A stretch of 64,000 nt of DNA from Bryum argenteum (GCA_037043015.1 CM073324.1:18361097-18425096); one strand, 5' to 3'; numbered from the stretch's first letter, positions 51,370-63,438 are shown. Made by a program: numbers and translations. The notes: generated by a model not told the origin, from the sequence alone.

Positions 51370-52412
51370 AGACGTAACCGGTTGGCCATTTTGTTGAGCC
51401 GCAGCGAGTTGTTACGGCACCTCGCACAAACGAAGATTACACGCACGCATTCAGTACCTGCTCATAAAAGCAATCCATAATGCTCCAAACCGCGATGCAC
51501 ATCTTGATAAAATGGAGTATCGTGCTAATTACAAGTACTCATAGTAAGCTTACAGGTGCTACCGACGAACTTAAGCATGGTTCCAGTAGGCTAAGACAAA
51601 CATTGTTAAATATGTATGAAATGTCAGAACCATGAACGTCGTAGTTCCTTCCTCCATAAGTGATGCTTTGAATTGTAACGCAGAACGAAGGCAGTTTTCG
51701 GGTGAACTATGCTACTCTGAAAGTGATGATCGACATTTGATTCTATTCAAGATTGTCTTATCACATAACTTATGATTGCAACATTGTCATGTGGTTTTCA
51801 AGTACTTCCATCTCTAAGCCTCTCTAAAACTATAGCCAACACAAACTGAAAAAATCACAGCTCTAATCAACTACACAAATGTAATACATAATAGCCCCAA
51901 ACGATGAAGGAGTACGGCAAAGAATAAATGCCCGATATCTGCCATATGTGCTCTCTCTAGGACCAGGAACTCTGCGGTAATCTCCGTCAACAGAGAATGG
52001 CACGACAGTCATAGAATGCGGCACAATCTCGAACAACATGGGCTTTAGTCTTGGTACTTCACTCACAATTGCAGCAAGGCGCTCGACATCTGCAGAAATT
52101 TTGATGAGCCGGTTCTCAAGCCGGTTTCAAGTGATTTTTTCTTTAATTTTCATCATTATTTCGATGATCGTATGTTCATAACCGACTCGGATAGCGAGGT
52201 TATCGTCTGCGAACCTGCATGCTCAGAGCCAATCATATACTGCCACCTCGGCGAAACAAAAAGACCAACTGGTTACGAGAATCCAATAAGGCGTAATTTC
52301 AATCCATTCTTTAAAAGTGGAAGGTATGTTTATAGGTCCACATTTACAAATCATTGTAAACAAGGTCAATTCATTTAAACAAAAACTACATAGTGTACGT
52401 ATAGTCAATTGA
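51370..52412. other. Intergenic DNA
   Basis: I find no gene. A GAGCCGGTTCTCAAGCCGGT segment near 52106 recalls the ACCGGTT motifs of the fold-back before it. Confidence 0.4.
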
Positions 52413-53379
52413 TTAATCCTTAAACGTCCCTGGTGTCGAACATTTTGGATAAAGGGCACAAACTTTGAAGAGTCGTACTTCTTCATCCGGACTCCGTTTT
52501 TGACAAAATCATTTCAGTTAAGTCACGAAAAAAGTCTAGTACGTGTGGTAAAAATTGCAGACTTGTAAAATAAAAGTATTAATAAATGGCATGCATGTCA
52601 ATAAAGGCAACTTTTGCTTTTGGGTTTCCAGATAGATAGAAACGCTAGTCCTTTTTAAGGGGCCGGCGTGAATGAAGTGTCCGTTCGTAATGCTAATATC
52701 CCGATGGCCACCGGAGAAGGGAAAATTAGAACAACACTACTTCCCCCTCTAAATGGTGGACACTATAACTATGCTAGTTTAGCCTAGTTACTAGTGCCTT
52801 GAAGATACTTGACATAGTATCTCCCCAAAAGGCTTTGAGGTACCCATACAACAAGGTCCAAGGACCTCCCACAATAATTGGGTGGACTATGGTGAGCACC
52901 ACGCCGGCATGGGGAATAGAACCCATGACTTCCTCATTGGGGGCCTAAGCCCTAACCACCAAGCCAAGGCTTGTGGTGCCTTTTGGGTTCTCAAACGTTT
53001 GGCATGTTTTACTATTGCAAGCTAATTATGAGTGATCAAAAATAGTTTTTTCATGAATTTTTCTTACGTATTTGTGATCTTTAGATGCATCTCAATAACT
53101 TTCTAGTTGATGATTTTTTGTTTGCAAATCTCTTGTTGGTGGTATTTTCACTTCAAAGTGAAGATGATGGTATTTTGGAGTAAGCTTTAAGCAATAATAT
53201 GTTACAATCTTGCAATCTATGAGGTATAATGGATCAAGTTTTGGTCCACATGAATAAATCAAGTCTGTCTAGTCAAGATCTAAATAGCTTATCGTCATTT
53301 CCCGGGTCATTTCCATCTATAATAATTTGTTTGAAGAGACTTTTTGGCTAAAACTACCCCAAGGACGTTTAGAGGTCAA
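52413..53379. mobile_element. I-family TTAA element with a SINE insertion
   Basis: It starts TTAATCCTTAAACGTCCC and ends AAGGACGTTTAGAGGTCAA, a decayed inverted repeat with TTAA/TCAA ends. It is about 604 bp without the SINE and its target duplication. The right half matches 46.1-46.45 kb in reverse. Confidence 0.65.
52627..52979 (-). mobile_element. Full-length tRNA-derived SINE (353 bp)
   Basis: It is flanked by a perfect 10-bp target duplication, CTTTTGGGTT, at 52617-52626 and 52980-52989. On the minus strand it begins with box A TGGCTTGGTGGTTAGGGC and box B TGGGTTCTATTCCCC and ends with the CGCCGGCCCCTT stem and a TATCTATC tail. It is the best-preserved copy. Confidence 0.92.
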
Positions 53380-54507
53380 TACAATGTTTGGTAGTTTTTA
53401 AAAAATAAAGAGAACAAAAAATGCATGTTTTTCTTGTGTGACATCATCAATACAATTAAAATAATTTACCACTTCTTCTCGCTTTTGAAAATATCATAAA
53501 GTAAATATGAAGTTTATTTAAAAATAATAATCTAAATCAATATTACTATTTCAAAGTTAAACCAAAATTTTTAATACCAAAAATGAGGAACCTTGAATTT
53601 ATTATTTTAGCTTTTTATAGTTACGTAATTGAATTAAAGTAACGGATAGGTCAAAGTCATTATAGATGTCTTCTAATAATCCAAATGTAAAGACTAAAAT
53701 CATCACAGTTTTTTTGTTTCAGAAAACTTGCCCCAAACCCTAAACCTTCATATTATCCAACCATTGAATCTACGACATGTCTACATAGCCCTTATGTACG
53801 CAGATGGTACACTTCGAGCTCGTACGTGCCCTTCATGGCCCTGAGCAACGTGGTCCCTGTATCTACTTTGGCACCGCAGGATTATGAAATCGCGAGGAGG
53901 GATTCAAAAATTGTTGATTCGTGAAGAAGAATTTCGTCGGTGGAGATTGGCGTTCAATTCAGATCAGGAGAGTTTTGTGCGATCAATTTAGGGCTCAAGA
54001 AATCGAGGAAGGTTTGTCATCAGTCGTCGCATTCAGAAACAGAAAGGTACGCAACTCTTTTTTGCATTGAACCAATTCCGCCAGTACTGTAGTGGTCATT
54101 TTCTCACCAAACGAGGTCGCTTATTTATGATCAGCATTTCTGCAATCAACAGTCTATGACAGAATGTAAATTTGAGCGTTTGATTAGTCGATGTCTCTAT
54201 CTTCTACAAGACGTTATCGAATTAGGCAGTTTTTGATCGTGTGACGCGCTAGGGTTTCAATTCGAGATTTTCCCGCCACATTAGGTTTTCAGCGCGGATT
54301 TAAATGTGAGGCTGTCATCGTTAATTAAGCCATTTGAAATGTTACATTATGTCAATTTATGTTTTAAGTTCAGATTTGAGTGTGGACTATGATGCGAGAG
54401 GATCGAGTTCTTGGAACAGAATTGTAGTGTTAAGAGAGTGACACTCTTGTGGTTTTTTCAGTTTTGAGCAAGATTTTGGTTGGGATTTGGATTTGCAGTT
54501 CACCGGA
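53380..54507. other. Spacer, promoter and 5' UTR of the small membrane-protein gene
   Basis: From about 53.75 kb the sequence looks like a promoter and a 5' UTR exon with a donor at about 54046 (GAAAG|GTACGC); the acceptor is ATTTGCAG at 54498. The first 350 bases are AT-rich without features. Confidence 0.45.
53735..53746 (+). promoter_or_regulatory. Telo-box motif upstream of the small gene
   Basis: AAACCCTAAACC is a plant telo-box located about 150-200 bases before the likely transcription start. Function is inferred. Confidence 0.35.
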
Positions 54508-54720
54508 ATGGGGCACGGCATTGCGGTCAGTCCAGAGGTAGCGAAGCGAGTACTGTGGGCGTGTTTGGCGATGCCTGTGGCAGCTCTGGGCGTGCGTCTC
54601 TACCTGGACCCCTCTCACGAAGACCACACTCACCACGCGGTTCAGCTGCCCATGCCACCTCATGTGCCTCCTCCCGTTGCCGATTTCAGCGAACAAGAGC
54701 AATCTGCGGACTCCAGCTGA
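54508..54720 (+). CDS. Small predicted single-pass membrane protein (70 aa)
   Basis: I do not recognise the family. The frame begins MGHGIAVSPEVAKRVLW, ten bases after a good 3' splice site that ends a 5' UTR intron, and the first exon upstream looks like a transcribed leader, so the gene is believable. A hydrophobic helix (about residues 16-34, WACLAMPVAALGVRLYL) is followed by a His/Asp-rich DPSHEDHTHHA stretch and a Pro-rich acidic tail. The shape (short basic N-terminus, one helix, hydrophilic tail) is like that of small organelle inner-membrane proteins, which is only inference. A poly(A)-signal-like AATAAAG lies at about 55165. Two GAGCTAAGAA-containing segments downstream suggest a duplication or an intron in the 3' UTR. 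Confidence 0.55.
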   Translation: MGHGIAVSPEVAKRVLWACLAMPVAALGVRLYLDPSHEDHTHHAVQLPMPPHVPPPVADFSEQEQSADSS

Positions 54721-56526
54721 GCTAAGAACACGTAAACCTTCAGGTAAACTCCACACTTTCTTTCCGCATTTCTCTTCGGGCAAGAGTCACGTTGATGGTC
54801 ATACATGTGGGATCGAATTGTTAGCATCATCATTCCTATTCTATCTCGCAGGTTTCTTTTGTCACGATGAGCTAAGAAAATGTAGATATAATTCACACAT
54901 TCATTGTGCTTCTAACATGGTAGATGATTGTTCAATCTTTTTGATGATAGTATGTCTTTTCTCCTGGCAAGAGTCACGTTGGAATGTTTGCAGTTCTAAC
55001 ATCATCGTTCCTTTTTTCTTCTTCCATGCAGGATTCTTTTGGCACCATGATGGGATTTGGGAGAGAGGGGGGAGAGTGGATGTAATGTAGTTGACGAAGG
55101 CTTTTTGCATGCGGACTTGAAGCTCATGCAATCACAGTACCTCCTCGGATTTTTTGTACAGGGAATAAAGTTTTGTTCTTCAGCTTATTGACTCTTGTTT
55201 TGTTTCTTTTCCAACCATAGCCCCTCTTATTGTGTGGTGCTCGAAGTTGAGTCCAATTGAGAAGCTCCAGGTAGAGCCTCATAAAGATCTTTAGGGCACA
55301 CGGCGACTGTTCTCTGGAGCCCGTTCTGGTTGGTCGTCGTCCCCTCTTTGAATTCCCTTTATCATCTGGAACTCGTATGATTCATTCTAGAAGATTCTCT
55401 CTTCTTGCTGTTGGCATTGACAAGCATTATCATGGCTACGGTCGCAGGTCCAGTGCAGAATGATGAGGGGCATTCTTTCTTGTCAAGTTCTTCAAGCGCG
55501 AAACGAAGATATGATCTCGTTTCAACCAATATTGTTGCACATGCTTTGTCTGCTTGCTCAGAAGTGTCTATTGTCGAGATACGTCTTGAAATAATTTTCT
55601 GAATCTAATGTGTATGAGGATGTGGCGATCAGAAGAGAGCAGCATCTTGCGGTGATATAGCTTCTTTTCAGCATTTGGATTGTTTCAACGCTCGACTGAC
55701 CTTTTGTAGATTATCAGCTCTTGGAAGTCTTTGCTTTTGCATATGTGTAGAGGTTGCGAAATTATAAATTCAATCATATGAATGAAGCGCAGACGGAGAA
55801 TCATGTGCACTATTAGATTATTCATATCAGTGATAATTTTCAAGGATATTTTGACTCAAAATTGTGACGTTTATGTGATAATACATGAGTTAGATACTTA
55901 TGTATTGATGCACTTGACATTTAGAAGGGGAGATTAGTCAATCATCCTATGGAAATCAGTTGAGAACTAATGTCAGTGTATATCTATTGTGTTGGTGATT
56001 AAATGATCCAAACCATTGGAATTTAAATCTTAACCTAGATCGAAGTTCTACACGTGAATGTAATTTAAATGTAAACAATTGTATATGGGGTGTCCACAAG
56101 GTTATTGCAATTTACTTGTATGATTTGTAAATTTCTTGGAGAAATCTTAAAAATTGATTGCATGGCATTTGTAGCAATTTGCATGGATTTCATTTTTAGA
56201 TTTGAGTCTCTTATTGGAGTACTATGTAATGTATACCATTGTTAACTCAAATTCCTTTTCACATTCGAATGGTATAACGATGTATATCAGTTGATATCTC
56301 AATACCTTTTTACTAACTTTGTGGAATGTCAACTGGGTTATAATATAACATGGCGTCTTACAAAACCAACATTTTTAGGGACCAATGGAAACAAAAGATA
56401 GCTTGTAAGCATACAACCCAAACACTCATGCCATGGTTTGCTTACAAGTGTCTCAAATCAAGAATCTGAATACCTGAATGGTAAAGCTTGCAATCTAAAG
56501 TGAATTTTATAATTGTGACACTTCAA
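54721..56526. other. 3' UTR and AT-rich spacer
   Basis: Two similar segments of about 80 bp (GGCAAGAGTCACGTTG at about 54779 and 54967, each followed by CATCATCATTCCT-like sequence and a GCAGG) form a direct repeat. A plus-strand frame at 55405-55602 is not supported by other signs. The remainder is AT-rich. Confidence 0.4.
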
Positions 56527-56955
56527 ATTTAAGTTCCTCGAAGCATACGTAATCATAAAACAAAGAATGATACAAGACTATGGCAACAACACAAAAAAAT
56601 GAGCCGTCTTGGCATACCCTAAAACCTTAAAGATGAGAGATTATAGACAAAGTGGATGATTTGCACCGACATTCATTATTCTTCGACATGCAAGCTAAAC
56701 TAGCTCAACTGAAAGCAGCTTTGAACTCATAACATAATAAAGCTAAACCCATGGTGAACTATTCGTGAATCTTCTTAGCTTTCCATTGCTCCATTGTCGC
56801 TCCCAAAGCCATGTATACCGGCAATAGATGATATGCGTGCGGATGAACTTTGCATGCGTGTGGTGTATTCTCCCATTCTAATACCTCCTTGTGCTTGCCA
56901 AAAGCACATATTACCACTTTCGTTTTCTATACAAAATGTTATTGGAACTATTGCC
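56527..56955 (-). pseudogene. Fragment of a LigB gene (intron 3 end, exon 4, 3' UTR)
   Basis: On the minus strand this segment matches about 5770-6180 at roughly 80% by eye: the end of intron 3 (ACATTTTGTATAGA), exon 4 and the 3' UTR through GACGGCTCATT and CTTGTATCATTC. The exon has several substitutions and a stop in place of a Glu codon (CACGAATAG). Because intron sequence is present it arose by DNA duplication and not from mRNA. It is inverted and about 50 kb from the intact gene. Confidence 0.85.
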
Positions 56956-57498
56956 ACTTCAATATAGCCATACAGTCATATACTAGTAAGTGAAGTTAAG
57001 TTAGTGTAGATTAGTGCACTCATCCAATTAGAATTCATCCGTTGATACTTGTAGTACACTGTAGATAGTCGAGCGTACAATGCTCTCCTGTCTATATTCT
57101 GTTTTTGTTTTTCCTCCTGCTAATCGAATTAATTCCAAGCATATATGTGTGTGTTGTTTGTTGTTGCCATACTGTGTTTGTTGTAGTAGCTTATGGATTA
57201 GATCAACATGTTATGGGTCCTAAACATCATTAGCTGTGCATACTAATCGACCATGTCAAGTAAGTAAATAATTTATTATGGGTTTCTTGAACCTTTGGTC
57301 TTAAAAACTTCACCAAGTTGTCGTGCTACCTCGTTCTTTTCTTCACGATCAAAGTCATTGTTGTACAATCATTGTTGTCAAGTAGTTTAGATTGCAAGTT
57401 GTAGTTGTATAAGGTCTTTAGTCGCCATGGTTGATAGCAAAGACTTGCAACATGTTCAGTGTTTTTCTAGAGAGCATTTTTACGTCTAGAAGTTTTAG
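56956..57498. other. Intergenic DNA
   Basis: No gene recognised. Confidence 0.4.
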
Positions 57499-58697
57499 AT
57501 GGAGGTTATTTTGAAAAAAAGTGAGAACACAAACACACTTGCGAACGCATTAGATCTGCTGCTTCGCATCGCAAGGATAGTCAAGGTGCTAGTCTTTCAG
57601 TTCAAACTCTTGATTTTGATATCATGGTGTCACTTGATTACTTGTACCACGGCACATGCAATGTGGAACCAGTTAACGATAGCGCAAGTTAATACTAATA
57701 TTGATAGCTTGCAGAAGGAGTTTTTTGAACTTAAGTACATTCCAAAGGAAGGCATTTGCTTTCTCATTGATTGCATATATGAGATTAAGGCCGTCTTTAA
57801 GATCTTGGTGACACCACATTTACATCTTGCGCCATGATTGTTCGCTTGCTTTCTAGTCTTCCGCGACCTTAAAATTAGCTCAAATGTGCGTGGGACACTG
57901 TAGCTAAGAACGACCAGACATTAGAGGCTCTTTTATGTGTGCTCAATGAAGAAGCCAAATTACGTCATGAAGCTACCAAAGATGCTACAATTGCATTGAC
58001 TGCTTATAAACCGTACGCCAATAATCCTCGCACCACTAGAAGCAAGAACAATGTCAATCTTAATCTATAGGAGAAACAACTAGTCTAGATTCTTAGGAGC
58101 GACCAAGGTTCTGAATTCACCAACATCAAGACGAAGCAATTCTTGTGTGATAACAACATTCGGCAAGACTTTATATGTGTTTATACCAAATGCCGTTGGT
58201 GAGCAAGAATGTCGCATTATAGTCGAAGCGGTTCCTAGCATGCTATTTGCTCGCAACATTCCTTCAATTTTAGGCTGAAGTTGTTAACAAAACCACTTAC
58301 ATCCTCAATCGGTCCTACAAAAACTCAACGAGACAAGCCTCCATATGAAGCATGGTTTGGCATCAATCCCTTTGTCCCTCATGTTTGAGTTTTTCGATGC
58401 GATGCTTTCATACACATTTTGGAAGAAGGTGTCCGGCAAAACTAACAAGGCTACGTTCCTTGGTTACTTTAATGAGAGTAAAGCTTATTGTCTTTGGGAC
58501 TATGTCTTACAATGCATTGTTGTTTCAGATAACGTATCTTTCACGTGAACACTACGACGAATTTGTCACCATAAGAAATGCGTCCATCGGCCCATCTTCT
58601 ATCTCCTCTTCAAGTTGACTTTGTCCAACCTGTCGGTTATATGGCTCCTCCTATTCTGCCTCCTATTGCCTCTCGCAGTTAATCTTCCGCCACCTCC
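57499..58697 (+). pseudogene. Decayed Ty1/copia element (gag and integrase remains)
   Basis: A 112-codon frame (57499-57837) contains AHAMWNQL and DSLQKEFFELKYI, like the gag of plant copia elements. Further along, pieces of integrase can be read across stops and frameshifts: SDQGSEFTN near 58098, NKTTYILNRS near 58280, YEAWFGINPFVPH near 58345 and KAYCLWDYV near 58480. Protease and reverse transcriptase are missing. It appears to be cut by the LTR that follows. Confidence 0.7.
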
Positions 58698-59120
58698 TGT
58701 TGGACATATCACATATGTACAAAAGTAGTACATGTAGTAGTACACTAATTAGATCTACAGTTGTGACTCTTTGTAAGAGTCATGACTCTATACAAGGTAT
58801 ACATGTTTAAAACAATTATTATGAATCAATCTTCTTCATATTGTAACCCTCTAGGTTTCTCTCTCTAAATCTAACATGGTATTAGAGCAATTATTTCAAA
58901 AATAGAACTGATTGACACAATGTGTCAATCATCAATAATTACCCTACAAGAAGAAATTGAAATTGAAGAAGGTGAACATGAAAGAGAAACAAACTTGCAA
59001 ATGGAGCTTGAAACTCCTTTACTTCCAATTAATAATAATCAGATCCAACCAATATCTGATGTAGAATTCTTCAAATTCATGGATATGTTAGTTTTGAAAA
59101 TATCAAGAAGAAATTCATGA
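58698..59120 (+). mobile_element. Copia LTR with primer-binding site and start of gag
   Basis: A 179-bp segment from TGTTGGACATAT to AAATCTAACA (58698-58876) starts TG and ends CA. It is followed at once by TGGTATTAGAGCA, which matches the initiator Met-tRNA primer site of plant copia elements (TGGTATCAGAGC) with one change. An open frame (58920-59120) then begins MCQSSIITLQEEIEIEEG and is cut off by the microsatellite. This is therefore the 5' end of a separate plus-strand element. Confidence 0.75.
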
Positions 59121-59149
59121 AGAAGATCATATAAACCAATTGTACATAC

Positions 59150-60151
<1,002 letters not shown>

Positions 60152-60510
60152 GACAGTACGTTTTCACTCGGACTCCATCTCTCGATAAGAGATGAAGCTG
60201 CCTACGTACCTTAGGCTCAAAATCACATTATTTCTTCATAGCCTAAGGAACAGAGTGATGATACGTAGTTCTGGCTGAGAAGCAACGCGACTCTTCAGAA
60301 CCTCAACCTTTAAGAGGTACAACCTTAACCTTGAAGAGGTACGAACTAATGGTATGAAACGGCAACCATATACGCATACGTAGCCAAGCTACATGACCAT
60401 CGATCATGTCTTGACACTCCCCCTCTTGGCGGAGGTGGGATGCCAGAAAACCGGTTCTGTTTGACCTAATCGTAAAGTATCTTAGTTTTTCAAAATCCTG
60501 TCACTAGTCG

Positions 60511-62040
60511 TTATGAACTAAGTTGTTTCTTTTCCTTTCGGACTTGTGCTAACGATCGCATCTTCATTGACAACATATGCTTGTGGTGGGAAGATGGTGG
60601 TAACGTTTTTGTAAACAAATCAGCGATGTTCTCGGCAGAAGTAATCTTCTCGATGGATATGGTGCCGATTTTTGTTTGCTCAGCAGCATAGAAGATTTTC
60701 GGTGTCAAATGCTTCGTATTGTTGGATTTAATAAAACCTTCTGACATCTGGTGCCGACAGGCGTCATTATCCTCGAAGATCTTCATAGGTTTTATATCAA
60801 TCTCAAGGTTTGCTAACATTTTTAGGCTTGATGACATATTTCGCAGCCAAACAGCTTCCTTGGTGGTGTCAAATAAGGCGATCAATTCAGCATGATTTGA
60901 AGATGTCGCGATTGTGGGTTGTAGCTTCGAACTCCAGGAGATCGCTGAATCAGCCCTAGTAAAAACGTAGCCGGACTGCGACCTTCCTTTCTCAGGAGCC
61001 GACAGGTACCCGGCATCTGCATAACCTTTAATCGGTTGGAAATTTCTTTCAAAAAGAATGCCGTAGTCTCTAGTTCCGTTCAAGTAACGTAGCATATGTT
61101 TTACTCCGCGCCAGTGTCGTTTAGTTGGTTCCGCACTATGTTTTGACAATAAATGAGTCGAGAACTTCAGATCTGGTCTTACATTTAGCGATAACCAAGA
61201 CATTGACATTACAGCGGTAATATATGGGTACTCCGAAGAGAGTATCTCTTCATTCTCTCGCAATGGACCATACTCATCTTGATCCGTTTTTAGGGTTCTG
61301 ACCGTTAAAGGTGTGGAGACTGGATGAGCCTCTGACATTGCGAATTTCTCGAGAAGTCTACTCGTATATGAAGTCATATGCAAGAATACAGAGCCGTCCT
61401 CAAAATGCTCTAGTTCCACGCCTAAGCATCTTGGAGTTCGTCCATAGTCTTTGACTTTGTACTTGTGTTTCATCAGGTCAACAGTTTTCTCGACTGCTGC
61501 CCGAGTGCCGAAGATATTTAAGTCGTCGACATAAATTGCGATAAGCACGAGGTGCTTTCCTCTGCGGTTCACAAATACACAAGGTGTGTATTTATTTGCT
61601 TTAAAACCTTGTTGGATCAAATAATCCGTTAAATTCTGGTACCATAGTCGTCCAGACTGTTTCAAGCCATAAATGGCTTTCTGGATTCTTACAACTTGAC
61701 CCAGTTCTCTCTTTCTCTTCCTAGAGATGGTATTCAGATTTTCAAGATTGGTAGGATCTGAGGAGGGGGCAAACGTCACACGTTTATGGCCCTTTCCCAA
61801 ATCCTGCGTTTTCTTGTCAACTAGCTCTGCTTTTGCTCTCTGGGGTAATCCCGAGTTGCCCATATTCTGCATTGAGCTCTCTTTTGTCGAGTTGATGGAT
61901 TCTACCCCTTCCGGGAGCTCCATATACATTTCTTTGTCCATCCTGCCATACAAGTAGGCTGTGACAATATCTAACAGTCTAAATGAGAGTCTTTCCTGCA
62001 CAGCCAGAGCTATTAGGAATCTGAATGTAATTGAATCCAT
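60511..62040 (-). CDS. Copia reverse transcriptase and RNase H
   Basis: A 509-codon open frame covers most of the reverse transcriptase and all of RNase H. It would copy element RNA into DNA in the cytoplasmic particle. Landmarks are LLDIVTAYLYGRMDKEMYME (first catalytic Asp), KAIYGLKQSGRLWYQ, the catalytic YVDDL, RNase H GYADAGY with ATSSNHAEL, and ENIADLFTKTLP near the end. Between MYMELPEG and KAIYGLKQ there is an insertion of about 65 residues that most copia enzymes lack, rich in Lys, Ser and Asn. The start of the reverse transcriptase (KPIRSKWVFAKKR, KARLVAKGFTQ) lies at 62041-62235 across a frameshift and a stop, so the full polyprotein cannot be made. Confidence 0.85.
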   Translation of the reverse strand: MDSITFRFLIALAVQERLSFRLLDIVTAYLYGRMDKEMYMELPEGVESINSTKESSMQNMGNSGLPQRAKAELVDKKTQDLGKGHKRVTFAPSSDPTNLENLNTISRKRKRELGQVVRIQKAIYGLKQSGRLWYQNLTDYLIQQGFKANKYTPCVFVNRRGKHLVLIAIYVDDLNIFGTRAAVEKTVDLMKHKYKVKDYGRTPRCLGVELEHFEDGSVFLHMTSYTSRLLEKFAMSEAHPVSTPLTVRTLKTDQDEYGPLRENEEILSSEYPYITAVMSMSWLSLNVRPDLKFSTHLLSKHSAEPTKRHWRGVKHMLRYLNGTRDYGILFERNFQPIKGYADAGYLSAPEKGRSQSGYVFTRADSAISWSSKLQPTIATSSNHAELIALFDTTKEAVWLRNMSSSLKMLANLEIDIKPMKIFEDNDACRHQMSEGFIKSNNTKHLTPKIFYAAEQTKIGTISIEKITSAENIADLFTKTLPPSSHHKHMLSMKMRSLAQVRKEKKQLSS

Positions 62041-62235
62041 TCTTGGTCAGGTGAAATCATAATCAATTCCAAACTCATTGAGTAAAACCCTTCGCAACTA
62101 AGCGTGCTTTATAGCGGATTATCTTTCCTTCGAGTCTCTTTTCTTTGCAAAAACCCATTTAGAACGAATGGGTTTCATATCAAGTGTCTTAGGTCACCCA
62201 CCCCAAAGACTTGTCTCTCTTTCATTGAATTCATC

Positions 62236-63438
62236 TCATCTTGCATTGCACGTTTCCAATGGCGGCCATTCTACTGATCTCTTTGCTTGTGGAACCGTTT
62301 TTGGTATGTCCGGGTTTTCTAAAATAGCATTGACGGTGTGCACCATCAAGGCTTCATTCTTGCAAATGGTTCGTCTATCCCAGACGTGATCAGTGAGTGC
62401 TATATCCGTTGCTTCTTCGAAGCTAGGCTGGTTAGTTGCTACTCCCCCTGGACCTTGTGTTACTCCCCCTGTCTCCGGCAATGCCCCCCCAGTAATATGT
62501 GTTGCTCTCCCTAAATTCTTTGGCTTATTTTTAGACCCCAAAGGACGTCCCCTTTTTCGTCGAATTTGAGAGACGTTCGCCGGTGTATTATCTGGTAGTA
62601 TTCTTGCTGGAGTGTATTGGACTTGGGTGTAGGGGGTTTTTACAATATCAGGTGTGTCAGCAAAAGCATCAGGTAGCTTGCGAGCAAGTTCTCGCAACCT
62701 CAGTATTCGTTGCACTTCCCCATCGCAGCGATAATCTGGGTTGTCGTCAATTGTCGTTGAATGCCAATTAATGTCTAAAACCGTGGCGGGCAGCTTTTCT
62801 TTGATTTCCATGAATGGAAAATTTTGTTCATCAAAATGGCAGTCTAGAAACCTCGCCCTAAATAGGTCTCCAGTTTTTGGTTCTATATACTTTATTAGGG
62901 AATTACCTACGTTTCCAACGTAGATACCCTGCTTCCTCTGAGGTCCGAACTTTTTCCTTTTTGTGGGGTCAAGCGGCACTTCAACAGAACATCCGAATTT
63001 CCTTAAATGTTTTATATCCGGTGCATTTCCCGTCGCTAATTGGTGTGGACTCATCTTATTTCCTGCAGATGGGCGGTATCTAATGAGATCAGCAACATGC
63101 ATTACTGCGTGGCCCCAGGCCGTTAAAGGTAAGTTAGACTTGAGTAGCAGAGGACGAGCTATCCATTGTATTCTCCGAATTAAGCTTTCGGCGAGTCCAT
63201 TCTGAAAATGGACTTCTGGTAGTGCTACTTCAAGTGTTATACCTTGTGCTGTGCAGTAATTTTGGAATGTTGTAGACGTAAACTCACCTGCCCCATCAAC
63301 TCGAATGTGCCTTACACTATTATCTGGAAATCTAACTTGCATCCTGATTAACTGTATCAACATCTTCGCAAAAGCGTAATTCCTTGTTGACAATAGGTTG
63401 ACCTCACTCCACCTTGAGGTGGAGTCTATCATCACCAT
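62236..63438 (-). CDS. Copia integrase
   Basis: A 400-codon open frame carries most of the integrase core and C-terminal region. Landmarks are RVDGAGEFTS (second catalytic Asp) and HFQNGLAESLIRR (catalytic Glu), followed by the usual LRKFGC and GPQRKQGIYVG segments and a basic KRGRPLGSKNK stretch. The first catalytic Asp (VDICGPI) and the zinc-binding part are just upstream, at 63439-63637, in the same frame after a stop. Integrase would insert the DNA copy into the host genome. The frame as such is intact but its polyprotein is broken on both sides. Confidence 0.82.
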   Translation of the reverse strand: MVMIDSTSRWSEVNLLSTRNYAFAKMLIQLIRMQVRFPDNSVRHIRVDGAGEFTSTTFQNYCTAQGITLEVALPEVHFQNGLAESLIRRIQWIARPLLLKSNLPLTAWGHAVMHVADLIRYRPSAGNKMSPHQLATGNAPDIKHLRKFGCSVEVPLDPTKRKKFGPQRKQGIYVGNVGNSLIKYIEPKTGDLFRARFLDCHFDEQNFPFMEIKEKLPATVLDINWHSTTIDDNPDYRCDGEVQRILRLRELARKLPDAFADTPDIVKTPYTQVQYTPARILPDNTPANVSQIRRKRGRPLGSKNKPKNLGRATHITGGALPETGGVTQGPGGVATNQPSFEEATDIALTDHVWDRRTICKNEALMVHTVNAILENPDIPKTVPQAKRSVEWPPLETCNAR

